The notes under the pieces were generated by a model. The model was not told where the DNA came from, did no database searches, and worked only from the letters and a program-made list of their open reading frames with translations. From Ophiodon elongatus (Eukaryota > Chordata > Actinopteri > Perciformes > Hexagrammidae), in contig JACSYO010000917.1 in the NCBI GenBank assembly GCA_016806645.1, positions 207,501 through 271,500 on the forward strand: 64,000 nt of DNA. The letters are read 5' to 3'. Every line of letters starts with the position of its first letter. Within the stretch, counting starts at the first letter, position 1. Positions 21,001 through 64,000 of this stretch are shown in pieces. The translations under genes were made by a program, and so were the position numbers.

Positions 21001-24000
21001 GAGATCCGTCTCTTGCACCCGGCTGCGTGTGTTGAGAGCAACCTGCTGCTTCCTCACCCCGACCTTCAGTCTGACAGTATGGCATATAGCAAACATGTCA
21101 ACGGTCAATGGTTGATGGGCTCACAGGTGGTTGTGATGCCTCGCAGAAAATGAGGTGTGATGTGGTCTTACTGCATTAAGTTATTAAGTTACTAAGTTAG
21201 AATTTGAGGGGATGTATGGGTATGTCCATGCAGTGAGAGTTACAATGCGTGTAGGTGCAGGGCTTTTACAGAAGGCGAAGCACGTGAATGTCTATCAGTT
21301 CTTCTAAATGCGTAACTTTTAAGCTTTAATCTAATTCTAAACTTGAACTAAAAGTTGCCTTATTTTATTTTAACCATACTTATACTTATCATACTCTATC
21401 TATTTTAATGAAAGCAAATACTAGTCAACAAATTGCAGTACAGATCCTTTCATAATATGTTTAGAAGTGTTAGGGAACTCTTACAGAAATGGTTCAACCT
21501 GAATGCTCAGCAGCCAATGGGAAGCGAGGACACAGACCTATTCAATAAGGAAAGTTGACATGTAGACAACACATTGTTAACGTTTTGTCTACATGTTCTT
21601 ATTGTGTTATCAACACATCCAATTTTCACATGTTAACAATACGTTGACAGGATGTTGATAACGTGTTGACAACATGGGACTTCAGATGTCAATTTCACAC
21701 GTTTTGGGCCTCGCTGACCATCCATATCTCTTCTTGTGAATACTATGTACACTATAATATCAAAGTGCAGGTTCCTAGAGGATGTCTGGTCCCCGTGAGT
21801 GAGGACTGGAATGTGTGTGTATGTTTTACCTGTGTTTGAACCTGTCACAGAGGGCATCGATACACTGAGCCAGAGTGGACGGTTCCACTCCGTCCTGCTG
21901 CTGCTTCTCCTTGTCGTTCTCCTCTGCAGCCACAGGGGGGAGCTGCTCGATGGAGGTGGACGTGGGCACGATGACGGTGTTAGGACTCTTCCCTGCTAAC
22001 AGATCCTGGTAGATCACCAGCACGCTGTCCAGGAACTCTACAGACACGGGGGATTTAATTTGGTTTTATTCAGCTTCCATATAGAAATGGGATTAGACTG
22101 TTAACATTGCATTTCATCATACATTCGATATCAGATATAAATTTGATATGACTCCATATGGCTCACTTGTGATAAGATTATTCCTTCCACACTAATGGTA
22201 GATAATAAGTAGCTTTTATTATTTTCATATCAAATATCTGAACATAGAAATCCTTCCAGTGTGCAAGAGTTTTCTCTCCGTCAGACAGTTTTACCCCATA
22301 GTGAACGAAACGATCAATCCATAAGGAAAATATGAAACATTTGTATTACATACAAAAGACTATAGTCTCAAACACAAATGGTTTGAATTAGATTTTATTG
22401 AGTAAGAATTTAAACAAATGCAAATCATTAAAGGGACAGTACACCCGAAATTCCTCTTACCTGTAGTGCTATTTATCAATCTAGATTGTTTTGGTCATGG
22501 CCGTATGCAGGGTTTTAGAAATACCGAGGTACAAAAGCTGAGCTTACATGGGGGGTTTGGGGGCATGCCCCCCCCACCCCCTGAAAAATGGATTTTCCCT
22601 ATGTTCACTTTAAGATGTTCGGAGAGAAATAGCAATAGCTTCAAAACCATGTCAGTGGGCAGTAGCATAAATAATCTGTCAGGCAGATATACATGAGAAT
22701 CAGGTTCAGTGTTACAATGAATCATCCACATTACAATCTGAAAGAGCAGAAAAGGCTAAAATGATCAGGAAACATGGGAAAATGAATGTGAACAATGTTT
22801 CATTAAAGTGTTCAAGTAAAAGCAAATACATGTAGGCTATACAGGCTGAGGGTGACACTAACAAGTAGTCCACTAGTGAACTGAATCCCGCCCCACATGG
22901 ATTCAACTGTCTGTCCCGTTTCCTCAAGTTGTTGATAGAATCAAAGAACCATCGTGTTGAGTAAAGATTTTAAAGTAACAACAGGATCCTCCACATCACC
23001 ACATCACCACCCACACACAGGCAATGGCTGCGATGAGATGCGTAAGTCGGTAATCTTAGCATCGTGCAACATCTCTGCATTGGTTAGGACCCCGGTGACC
23101 TAAATGGGTACGGCCATGGTTTAGGTGTGCGATGCCTAGTGTTGGCGATATCCGCCATAGAGACGTCTCCCTTCTCCCCTATGTAATGGGACTAGATGGC
23201 CCTCGGCTTGGCGGTGCTCAAAGCGGCAAAAAAAAAAAAAATACATTTCAAAAACTCAACAGCGATATCTCTTTCCAGAAATCATGACCTGGTTACTATA
23301 ATCCTCAGACCTTGTTGTGAACTTCAGTGCACTGTTGGAGAGAGTTGGAGAGTCTGTCGGACATTGGAGAGCAGGCAGACGTCTCAACGGCTGATATCTC
23401 CGACACTTGGTAACTCACACCAAAACTATCTAGATATAAATAGCAGTACAGGTAAGAGGCAAAATATGTCATTTTTAATTTTGGGGTGAACCGTCCCTTT
23501 AACACTCCCACGTTAGTAAAGGTTACTGCCAAACTGAGGAACTGAATGTATGTATACTGTAAAGAGCCATGTGAAACATTAGCTGGTATTGTACCTGGGT
23601 AGTAGAACTGCAGTTGGAGGGCATACAGGAAATCAGAAAAAGACATCAGACAGTCGATGGCATCGTCCATCAGAACAATTCTGCAGGGCGAGAGAAGAAA
23701 AGCAGATCACAACAGTTTATACCAGTCAAGGGCATGTCGAATGGACTAGCGGAGCCGGGGATCGAACCCCCGATACTCTGAATGGAGGACAACCCCGCTC
23801 ACTACTGACCCACAGTCGCCCTCTAGTGGTAAGCAACACAATAAATTGCATTTGACAGAGAAGAGAAGGTTCTGCACACAATGACTGATTGCGTTATATT
23901 TTCTTGTTCGATCTGTTGTAATATCTAGCATTGGCATGTGCAGTACACACAAATATACACGGAACAAAAATATAGACGCTTTTGAGTTAAAAATAAAAGA

Positions 24001-25865
24001 TCTATGACTTTCTTCGATGGTGTTCTCTTCACGGATGTGACTAAAAGTTGCATATCTGAGAGCCTAATAAATGTTTTATGAAGATAAAACTGCATATTTT
24101 AGAGTGGCCTGTTATTGGGACCGGCCCAAGGCACACCCCTGTACAAATCACGCTGTCAATCAGCATCTCACTAACACAGGTTTAAACAGATTTGTGCACA
24201 ACATTTGAGAGAAATAAGCCTTTTGCGTGAATAGAAAAAGATCTTTTAGTTGAACTGATGCTGAAGTATTGCATTCATATGTTTGTTTAGTTTACCTACA
24301 TAACGATGACGACACTGTACTTTAATACGTATTTTAGTGGCCATCCTATTTGCTCTCCGGCATGCACCTCGTACTAATTGTTCGAGTGCATGAAAAGACA
24401 TATTTCCGTTGGTGTTGTGGTGACCAAACAAGCAAAGGTGTGACCTCTTTGGATTGGTGAACAAATAGTACAAGGAAATAATCAAATGTATGCGTGTCAG
24501 TGCACTGACCTGGCTGCACTCTGCACCATCTCCAAGGGGAAGTCTGGACACAATAGCTGGAGCAGCGACCTGTACTCCAGCATGGACAGTACGTCTGGAA
24601 CACAACTCATTATAGTTACACAACAGACAACAGTGACGCACTGATTTACATGTTAAGGACAGTCAAAGCACCCAAGTCAAGGTTTTACACCTCGATGAAT
24701 TATTGTTTGGAAACGAATGACAGTACACTACTGTATATTAGACTTCCTATTATTCATTTACTTAACAGTCTGTCGTAACTTAGACTTTCTTATGTAATAA
24801 CATAAACGTAGCCTTCTATAGAGAAAGGGGCAATTATTGAATGACCATAACAATGCAACTATACTCAAAACAGACTAATTTCCTCTGGCTCTCACTGACC
24901 TCCGCTCTTGCCGATCTGTCTGAAGCATCTCCAGAAGACTCTGATGAAGGAGGCTCTGTTGTGGGGCGTGGCCCTGATGTAGTTATACTCTCTGAAGAGG
25001 ACGTGGTTACTGTTCTTCACACTGCTGAAACTGCAAACATGCACACACAGAGGCACTCATTCAAAAAGAAGACCAAGTCCACCTCAAAATGCACGCGATC
25101 AGTTGGATAAACATGAAACACAAGATGCACTACATTTTGTTTACTACCTCTCTCAGCCAGGATGACAGTTTTGCTTGTAAGACTAGTTTTGTAGCGACGT
25201 CTCTCTGTTTAGGTTACATTGGCTACGTACTGTGCATTAAAGCCAAAAAAAAGACAAGTATGCATCACTGGCAGCGTTTGAATGTACATATGGATATTGT
25301 TAATTAAACACATTCTCATATAATAGCACTGTTTTAGTATACATTTTTATACAAAAAAGAAACCAGCAACCACAATGGCAATTGAATGATTGTGATTATA
25401 CTGTGCACCTAAGGATTCCAGTTTCCTTATATTCTGCACTTTTCCAATATTATCTTTGAAGAGATTTGCCATTTAAAGTGATTTTTTTTTTTGTATCACC
25501 CTCCCAACGCGTGCATCAGTCCTAACCAGTGCCCGGGTCAGGGGGGACGAGGTGACCGTTAGACTAGCTGTGTGGTGAGCGGGACATACTATTCAGCAAA
25601 GTAGCGGATCACCCCGAACTGGGTGTATTCCTCTTTATGTTCCAGCAGCTGGGTCACTGCGTCACTCAGGTAGAACGACACGTTACTGTCCGCTGTGACG
25701 GAAACAGACACACGATCACACACGCACGGGTACAGAGACACGCATGGAAACTGTCGCACTTGGCCTGGCTAGTTGACGGTTTCACAGACCCACACCGGGA
25801 GCACACAACCTACCGAGGTACTCGTCGTCCGGGACGGCGGAGTTCAGGCGGTGCATCCTGGTCAT
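18034..25865 (-). CDS. cstpp1: Centriolar satellite-associated tubulin polyglutamylase complex regulator 1
   Basis: This is the C11orf49 family. CSTPP1 is known to tether the TTLL1-containing tubulin polyglutamylase complex to PCM1 centriolar satellites and to influence microtubule glutamylation and organisation. The minus-strand exons are 25814-25865 (ATG), 25590-25692, 24900-25030, 24510-24594, 23595-23680, 21830-22037, 20306-20403, 18451-18514 and 18034-18202 (TGA). Every junction has an AG acceptor and GT donor, and phases match to give exactly 331 codons, the length I recall for human CSTPP1. Family landmarks include HVLFREYNYIRATPHNRASF, LLQLLCPDFPLEMVQSAARI, VLMDDAIDCLMSFSDFLYAL, SGK-like LAGKSPNTVIVPTS and the acidic tail ESDGSTEETDSSEN. 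A second in-frame ATG three codons downstream (25854-25856) could also initiate. No break is seen. Confidence 0.95.
19555..20285. repeat. AGT-rich array with 45-bp higher-order unit, in a cstpp1 intron
   Basis: About 730 bp built from AGT/AGC/ACC triplets lie in the intron between cstpp1 exons 7 and 8. In the middle (about 19735-20100) a 45-bp unit beginning TAGGAGAACCAGTAGTAGTA repeats about eight times. Because the basic period is three, long frames open in several phases on both strands; these are not genes. The array ends about 20 bp from the exon 7 donor side (20306). Confidence 0.95.
22428..23502. mobile_element. Kolobok-like DNA transposon with TTAA target sites, interrupted
   Basis: TTAA at 22428-22431 and 23499-23502 flank inverted ends AGGGACAGTACACCCGAAATT (left) and AGGGACGGTTCACCCCAAAAT (right, reverse complement). 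The interior carries CTGTAGTGCTATTTATCAAT and, after an insertion, GTTGGCGATATCCGCCATAG, as in the common teleost family of this type. No transposase is visible, so it is non-autonomous. It lies in the cstpp1 intron between exons 5 and 6 (22038-23594). Confidence 0.75.
22496..23118. mobile_element. Insertion nested in the Kolobok-like element, hAT-like 8-bp TSD
   Basis: The left end CATGGCCGTA and right end TACGGCCATG are perfect 10-bp inverted repeats. They are flanked by GTTTTGGT (22488-22495) and GTTTAGGT (23119-23126), a 7/8 direct match as expected for an 8-bp target-site duplication. The outer element resumes immediately after. No coding capacity was seen inside. Confidence 0.65.
23745..23830 (-). 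repeat. tRNA-derived SINE head
   Basis: On the minus strand: GGCGACTGTGGGTCAGTAGT, then a tRNA-like middle, then GGGGGTTCGATCCCCGGCTC. These fit RNA polymerase III A and B boxes of the fish SINE family also present at 42420-42680 and 59055-59300. Confidence 0.7.
23955..24215. mobile_element. Tc1-like element relic (terminal region)
   Basis: GGAACAAAAATATAGACGCT at the left resembles the GAACAAAAATATAAACGCAA inverted terminus of a widespread fish Tc1-like family. It is followed by further family-like segments such as CAAGGCACACCCCTGTACAA and CACTAACACAGGTTTAAACA, in rearranged order. No transposase frame remains. Confidence 0.55.
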
Positions 25866-26116
25866 CCTGTCGGGAGAGAACGCTGCAGTGAACATTAATA
25901 AAAGCCGAGGTGAATATATGTATATCAGTTAAATGCACGTGACGTCCGCAGCATTTAGGATTGCGCCATCACAGCACCGACCGTCCTGAACGTGGATGTG
26001 CTCTTAATATGGTGGGCCGGCTGGGGCTACCATGGAAACAGCGGGATGTTGTGAGTTACATTAATGAAATGCCCCCGAACAACACAGCGCACAAAGGTTC
26101 CATTGCTATTTTCAAC

Positions 26117-26171
26117 ATAATAATAATAATAATAATCATTATAATAATAATAATCATCATCATTATTATTT
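26117..26171. repeat. (ATA)n/(ATC)n microsatellite
   Basis: A run of ATA and ATC triplets about 55 bp long upstream of cstpp1. Confidence 0.9.
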
Positions 26172-26399
26172 AATTATTAGTCTTAGTCTTCTTAGCTCTA
26201 TTATCCATCACCGCTGTTAGCACCATGAGCAGTGATCTGTTTTACTTGCTTCACTTTTGCCGTCAAGGACGTCCCAACATCTGGATGAAGGGTCAGACAT
26301 ATCAAACCAGGCCAAAGTAGTAACGCTGCTGCGGAGGATTTCGTCATCCGTCTTTTGAAGGAGGCTCACTGCTAAATGACCGCAAACGCCCCCTCGTTA

Positions 26400-26875
26400 T
26401 CATCGCAGCATGCAGGTGTGGGTCAGCTCGGACGCGGACCGTGTTCAGACACAGGGTCTTTAAACGCCTCATAGCAGCAGTAGACACAGTGAAGGATCGA
26501 CACTCACGTGAGGTCGCAGCTGTGAGGTTGCAGGAGGCCTTTCGGAGTGGGGACAGGGACAGCTTCAGAGACTCAGAATACAAACTCAGCAAGGTCCGTC
26601 ACCAACCATCAGCCTCGTGGAGGACGCGACCATGTTTGATGGGCTTGTGGCCGTACACCTCATGGACAATCATTTACGCACTCCTGCACAACGGTGCGCT
26701 TTAAATACAGGCACTAAATAACAGACATATTTTTTAACGTGGTCTCGTATTTGGTTTATTGCTTTTCATATTCTATTGATTATTTTCATATTCTTACTTT
26801 TAATTATATCTTTATACTAGTCAAATGTCTTGTTTGTGTAATCATGCTTGGCAATAAACCGTTTCTGATTATGTA
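26400..26875 (+). mobile_element. LINE relic between cstpp1 and ckap5
   Basis: The plus strand encodes VRLQEAFRSGDRDSFRDSEY, a piece typical of the region between the endonuclease and reverse transcriptase of fish LINEs (AFRSGD, then a Tyr-Lys-rich helix). The downstream end reads TGGCAATAAACCGTTTCTGA, the usual 3' tail of such elements, and also occurs at 36486-36505. Frames are broken and no active-site motifs are present. Confidence 0.6.
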
Positions 26876-27441
26876 TCCCCATAAATACTGTGTTTGTGTT
26901 TCCATGGTTATTACTCGATAACATGCCTGTTATACAGCCTCAGTTATGTCCAATATTCCCTTGTACTCAATATTTAGGCTAGTTGTGTTGTTCCTGGATT
27001 TCAGAGGATTAAAGTAAGGTTCATTGCAACACCATGTGATTGCAAGATTTTGTGACTTTTTCAGATCAAGTATTGCAGTACTTCTCCTTGTAGCAAACCC
27101 ATATTTGATTCTGTTTTGCAGGATATGCCTATTCAACATGGAGTTCAATCACCACTAACAGTAGATCACTGTTTATTACCTCTGGAGTCTGTGAGCTTTC
27201 AAAATATCTCTTTGGTACGGTCCTCACTTTCCCTTTTAGTGCTGTTCTCCTGCATGCTTACCACTCTACTTGGGTCACAGTGCTACAGTCTCAGAAACAG
27301 CATAAAGCCATCATAAAACATACATTCGACATTGAAAACACGGCAGATTAGAGTGCTAAATGCCGAAGGGCTTCTAGAGGTATTGTATATTGCATGGAAT
27401 GAGATTTTCGTAGTTACAGGAAGAGTTTAATTTCAGAGCCA

Positions 27442-27538
27442 CCAATCAAATATCTACCCAGGATAAGGACGTGTGACAGTCCAATCAGCAAAGGAATGTC
27501 ATACCTTGGGGGCGAGCCGTAATTCAAATGCAACCAAT
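27442..27538 (+). promoter_or_regulatory. Three CCAAT boxes plus CHR-like hexamer upstream of ckap5
   Basis: CCAATC occurs at 27442, 27481 and 27534, spaced 39 and 53 bp. A TTCAAA (CHR-type, reverse orientation) lies between the second and third, near 27523. NF-Y-bound multiple CCAAT boxes with a CHR are known in promoters of mitotic genes. The cluster is about 0.5 kb upstream of the ckap5 first exon, so its assignment to this promoter is an inference. Confidence 0.4.
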
Positions 27539-28019
27539 CAATGGCTTCGTCCAGTGACGAATAGGAAAGCCGCTAATGACTAACATGTAAACGTGTAAAA
27601 GGTGAATCCAGCATGATGTGGGGTGTACATGAGTTTCCTATTCTGTATTGTATTCTGCATGGAGTGAGACTGTAGAAAACATCTGGATTAAGGATTAAAT
27701 AGAAGAGGAATCTGATGTTAGTCCGTCAGGGTGGTGCCCCTGTCTCCGCCTCTCTTCATTTTCTACGCCCGTGAAGGCGTTCCAAAAAGCTGCAACAAGT
27801 TGGACATCGGCACTGGTGACTGGACCGGAAATTGGTGTTCATTTGTATTTAAAATAAGAGCGCAAAATGTCTCAGTTGCACAGAAAGACAGAATCAAATT
27901 AAACTGTTTTCCGCAATGTTGATTTATTTAAGACGTTTACTACTATACAATACATGTTAATTAATTAGGTACTTTGTATTGAGCAAGAAACGTTGTCTAG
28001 AACGTTGTTATTTAAAACC

Positions 28020-28158
28020 GGATGTGATTTGTCTTCTGGGTGGCACTGACAAAGCTTGTATAAAGCTCGGCCGGGCTTCTCCTCACTCTAGTGATACCAT
28101 TATCCCCATCATCTAACTGGACAGCCAGCCTCTCATTGTCCTCTAGATACATAAACAG
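28020..28158 (+). other. ckap5: ckap5 non-coding exon 1 and core promoter (approximate)
   Basis: A TATAAA occurs at about 28060 and a perfect donor CAG/GTATGCC ends the proposed exon at 28158. The coding exon at 30016-30111 begins with an acceptor and has only 39 bases before ATG, so a spliced 5' UTR exon is required upstream. The transcription start is not determinable from sequence; about 28090 would fit the TATA spacing. Confidence 0.45.
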
Positions 28159-30054
28159 GTATGCCAGGGATGTACTATTATTTTCTTATTTTGGCTAAAC
28201 GTGGCTTTTGCGCTGAGCTACAAGCTAGGTTGTTGTGTTAAGCAGCTGTCGTTGTGAACTGCGTTGTTAGGCCTGGCTGTGTTGGCGGTTGTGGAAGGTT
28301 AACGTTAGCTCATAGCCTTGTTTCTAAGCAGCTAACAGTGGCTACCCACCGCTGTGTCACTATGGACATCTGCTGGACCTAATACATTTATACCAAATAT
28401 GCTAACAAGCTACATACTGGTCGTCAATGTGAGCTGCTTGTATTTTAGCTGGAGGCGTTATCCAGAATGAGCGGGTTGACGTGCTAACGTAGCAACTGTC
28501 ACAGTCGTTGCTAACTTCGCTAGCTATTTAATGGCGCTCATCTGACTTGCTAGTAATATACGACAGCTAGCTAGATAATACGGTGACCACTCCTCGTCTG
28601 AGCAGACTGAGAATAGCATTTGAACTGGTTGGTTGGCTATATGATGGCACAATTTGCAAACGGTTGCTAACCTAATTGGTTATGACTGGCTGTGTTTGAT
28701 GGTACAGTCTAGTTTCGGAATGCACGTCCCGTGTGTTCATTCTGGAATGCAGTTAAAAATTTCAGTCAGAATTCTGGCGGTTTACTGCCAACGCTACCTC
28801 CCTCATGATACATCGTACCTGTCGAAACACTATGCATAACGTTACTTGGGATTACAGCTGGAGTATATATTGATACGTTAGTCTTGTGATGTGTGGCAAA
28901 TTATCTGTGGTTCGGGTTACATTGTGTTATTGTGATATGTCAAATCGACATTACTAATGAGATGTCTTTGATTGTATACTCCCACCAAGTGTTTAGAGTA
29001 TGTATGTTTGTATGTATGTATGTATGCATGCAACAGTAGCTTGTTGCTAGAGCAAAATATCCTTACTGAAACCTAGTTACTGTCAGTAACTAGGTTTCTT
29101 TTTTCCAGAACTTTCAGGTGGGTGTTAGTGGGCCATGGTGGGTGACAATAAGAATCATTTCTTGAATTGGATTCTTTTGAAAAGATATGCTGCTTGGTTG
29201 TATTTGTGCAAACTGTCTTTAATTGTGACTGGATGAGTTTTGGAAGGGTATCAAATCCCTCTGTGCATGTGCACATACGTTAATGAATAGCGATGTTCAC
29301 CTTCAACTAGCAATGTTTTAATGGGGTTAGGTGCTCTTTCCATCCAGAGGCCTGCTATAAATTTTGTGTCACACATTGTTAGCCATTGTTGTGAACTTTT
29401 GAGGATATGCCAGCTCAATATGCCCATGAAGTATTTAAACAATAAATTGCTAAGCTTGCGTTGTTTATATGTAGGACTGACCCAAGCTGACAGTATTTGG
29501 TTAAGATGTTGATGATAGTCTTTGGCCTGTTTACCAGAATGGGTTGGATCAATATGAAATATGAACCCATAGCCCTCCCTGAATGTGCATTAGACCATCA
29601 CATTCTAATGCTTTCAAGTGGAAGTGAGTGCATATCCGTAAGTGAGAGACATTGCAACTGAAGAAATTACTTTGAGTCTATTTTATTGACATGTGGATGA
29701 TCTGTAATAAGCTACACCCCCTTGCAATTTTGAAATTGTAATAAATGCAGGGCCAGTTGACTCCACATGACAGTCCTAATTATCTCTCTGTAAAGGCTTC
29801 TGTGCACTCCTAATGTTGTTGAATGTCGTAAGCAGAGGTGTGAGTGAGGCACCTCCAAAGCCAATTTCTCTGATGAATTTTGGGTTTTTGTTTTGAAGCA
29901 GTGGTCCGCTGTCCCTGAGATTGTGATACATTATAGGGCTCACTTATTCCCCCAGCAGCAAACCAAAGATGACGTACAACAAATGTAATTTTATTGCAAT
30001 TATTCTGTTTTCCAGTTGAATACCTTTGGGGAAGCCCACCCCTGAGTGGCCACC

Positions 30055-63185
<33,131 letters not shown>

Positions 63186-63254
63186 GTTGGTGTCACCGCA
63201 CACATCCCAGTACCTCCATCTTCATGAGGACACTCATTGACGTCATGCATTCCC

Positions 63255-63765
63255 TAGTCCCTAACCATCATAACTAAATACCTGCCCCTAACCATCATAA
63301 CTAAATACCTGCCCCTAACCATCAAAACTAAATACCTGCCCCTAACCATCATAACTAAATACCTGCCCCTAACCATCATAACTAAATACCTGCCCCTAAC
63401 CATCATAACTAAATACCTGCCCCTAACCATCATAACTAAATACCTGCCCCTAACCATCATAACTAAATACCTGACCCTAACCATCATAACTAAATACCTG
63501 ACCCTAACCTTTGTGTTGCCCTAACCTCATAACTAAATACCTGGTCACAACTAAATACCTGACCCTAACCGTCACAACTAAATACCTGCCCCTAACCATC
63601 ATAACTAAATACCTGACCCTAACCATCATAACTAAATACCTGCCCCTAACCGTCATAACTAAATACCTGACCCTAACCGTCATAACTAAATACCTGCCCC
63701 TAACCATCATAACTAAATACCTGACCCTAACCATCATAACTAAATACCTGACCCTAACCCTAACT
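63255..63765. repeat. 27-bp minisatellite with CCCTAA motif, about 18 copies
   Basis: The unit is CTAACCATCATAACTAAATA plus CCTGCCC (or CCTGACC). It ends in CCTAACCCTAACTG. Located just after the last visible ckap5 exon, in the following intron. Long frames through it (minus strand MMVRGRYLV repeated) are artefacts of a 27-bp period. Confidence 0.95.
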
Positions 63766-64000
63766 GCTGGTTTTTAAAACTGTAATGAGTGAAACTTGAA
63801 GCTGGTGACTGTAGTTTGACTGTCGCCGTTTAAAGGTAACCTGCTGGTGAAACATCAGTATCAGTACACAGGCCGAGCATGATTCTGTTAGCTAGTTTGA
63901 TTAAAACCAGCAACTATGTAGCAGTTAATCAATAAATGTGGTGCCACAGCACTTTGGAATGAAATGGTTGGTTTCAGCACTACCAACTGAGTAATGTCTG
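63766..64000. other. ckap5 intron sequence to the window edge
   Basis: No exon was recognised. The final ckap5 coding exon, expected to encode the last 60 or so residues, must lie to the right. Confidence 0.5.

Larger units (their letters stand above)
25866..28020. other. Spacer between divergent cstpp1 and ckap5
   Basis: About 2.2 kb separates the cstpp1 start codon from the ckap5 first exon, with the two genes facing away from each other. It contains an ATT-type microsatellite (26117-26171), a LINE relic (about 26400-26875), and the CCAAT cluster described separately. A CG-richer stretch lies at 26340-26700. I see no additional gene. Confidence 0.6.

Noticed and set aside
26344..26704. Possible extra gene between cstpp1 and ckap5
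   Set aside because: The plus-strand peptide contains EAFRSGDRDSFRD, a LINE-type motif, and the minus-strand frame is its shadow.
28654..28839. 61-codon frame in ckap5 intron 1
   Set aside because: No conserved motif and no splice support; ordinary chance frame.
63254..63777. Frames of repeated MVRGRYLVM or TKYLPLTII
   Set aside because: Generated by a 27-bp minisatellite, also a multiple of three.

Overview
The window is nuclear DNA of a bony fish, most likely a percomorph teleost. Its genes are split by short GT-AG introns and encode vertebrate-type proteins. The non-coding sequence is full of typical fish repeats: tRNA-derived SINEs, L2/Rex-like LINE relics, hAT, Kolobok-like and Tc1-like elements, long (CA)n tracts and many minisatellites. 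No virus, plasmid or bacterial operon is present.

Three protein-coding genes account for all the convincing coding sequence. (1) 1-8885, plus strand: the 3' part of a JNK-interacting protein 1 gene (mapk8ip1, a or b copy), with a charged helix-like segment, the SH3 domain, the PTB domain and the C-terminus. Its 5' exons lie outside the window. (2) 18034-25865, minus strand: a complete cstpp1 (C11orf49) gene in nine coding exons. They splice in frame into 331 residues, the length I recall for the human protein. (3) 28.0 kb to beyond 63.2 kb, plus strand: ckap5 (XMAP215/chTOG), with a non-coding first exon and 42 coding exons that keep frame throughout and encode 1965 residues. Only the last exon or exons are missing.

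The intervals are as follows. From 8.9 to 13.5 kb is AT-rich sequence that may be a very long mapk8ip1 3' UTR; it carries a decayed tRNA-Gly(UCC)-like sequence. From 13.9 to 17.6 kb is a transposon graveyard with a 30-bp minisatellite, LINE relics and a broken Tc1-like transposase. From 25.9 to 28.0 kb is the spacer between the divergently transcribed cstpp1 and ckap5; it holds a LINE relic and a cluster of CCAAT boxes. The large ckap5 introns contain minisatellites, SINEs and a full-length hAT MITE with target-site duplications.

The three genes share a microtubule theme. JIP1 is a kinesin-1 cargo adaptor and JNK scaffold, CSTPP1 regulates the tubulin polyglutamylase complex at centriolar satellites, and CKAP5 is the main microtubule polymerase. 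In humans all three map to 11p11.2, so this is conserved synteny rather than an operon. I saw no evidence of a wholly new system. The most useful leads are a candidate 24-nt microexon in ckap5, a tandemly duplicated 5' splice site in ckap5, a Tyr-to-Phe change in the JIP1 kinesin-binding tail, an ER/K-rich insert in JIP1, and a nested transposon pair with readable target-site duplications.
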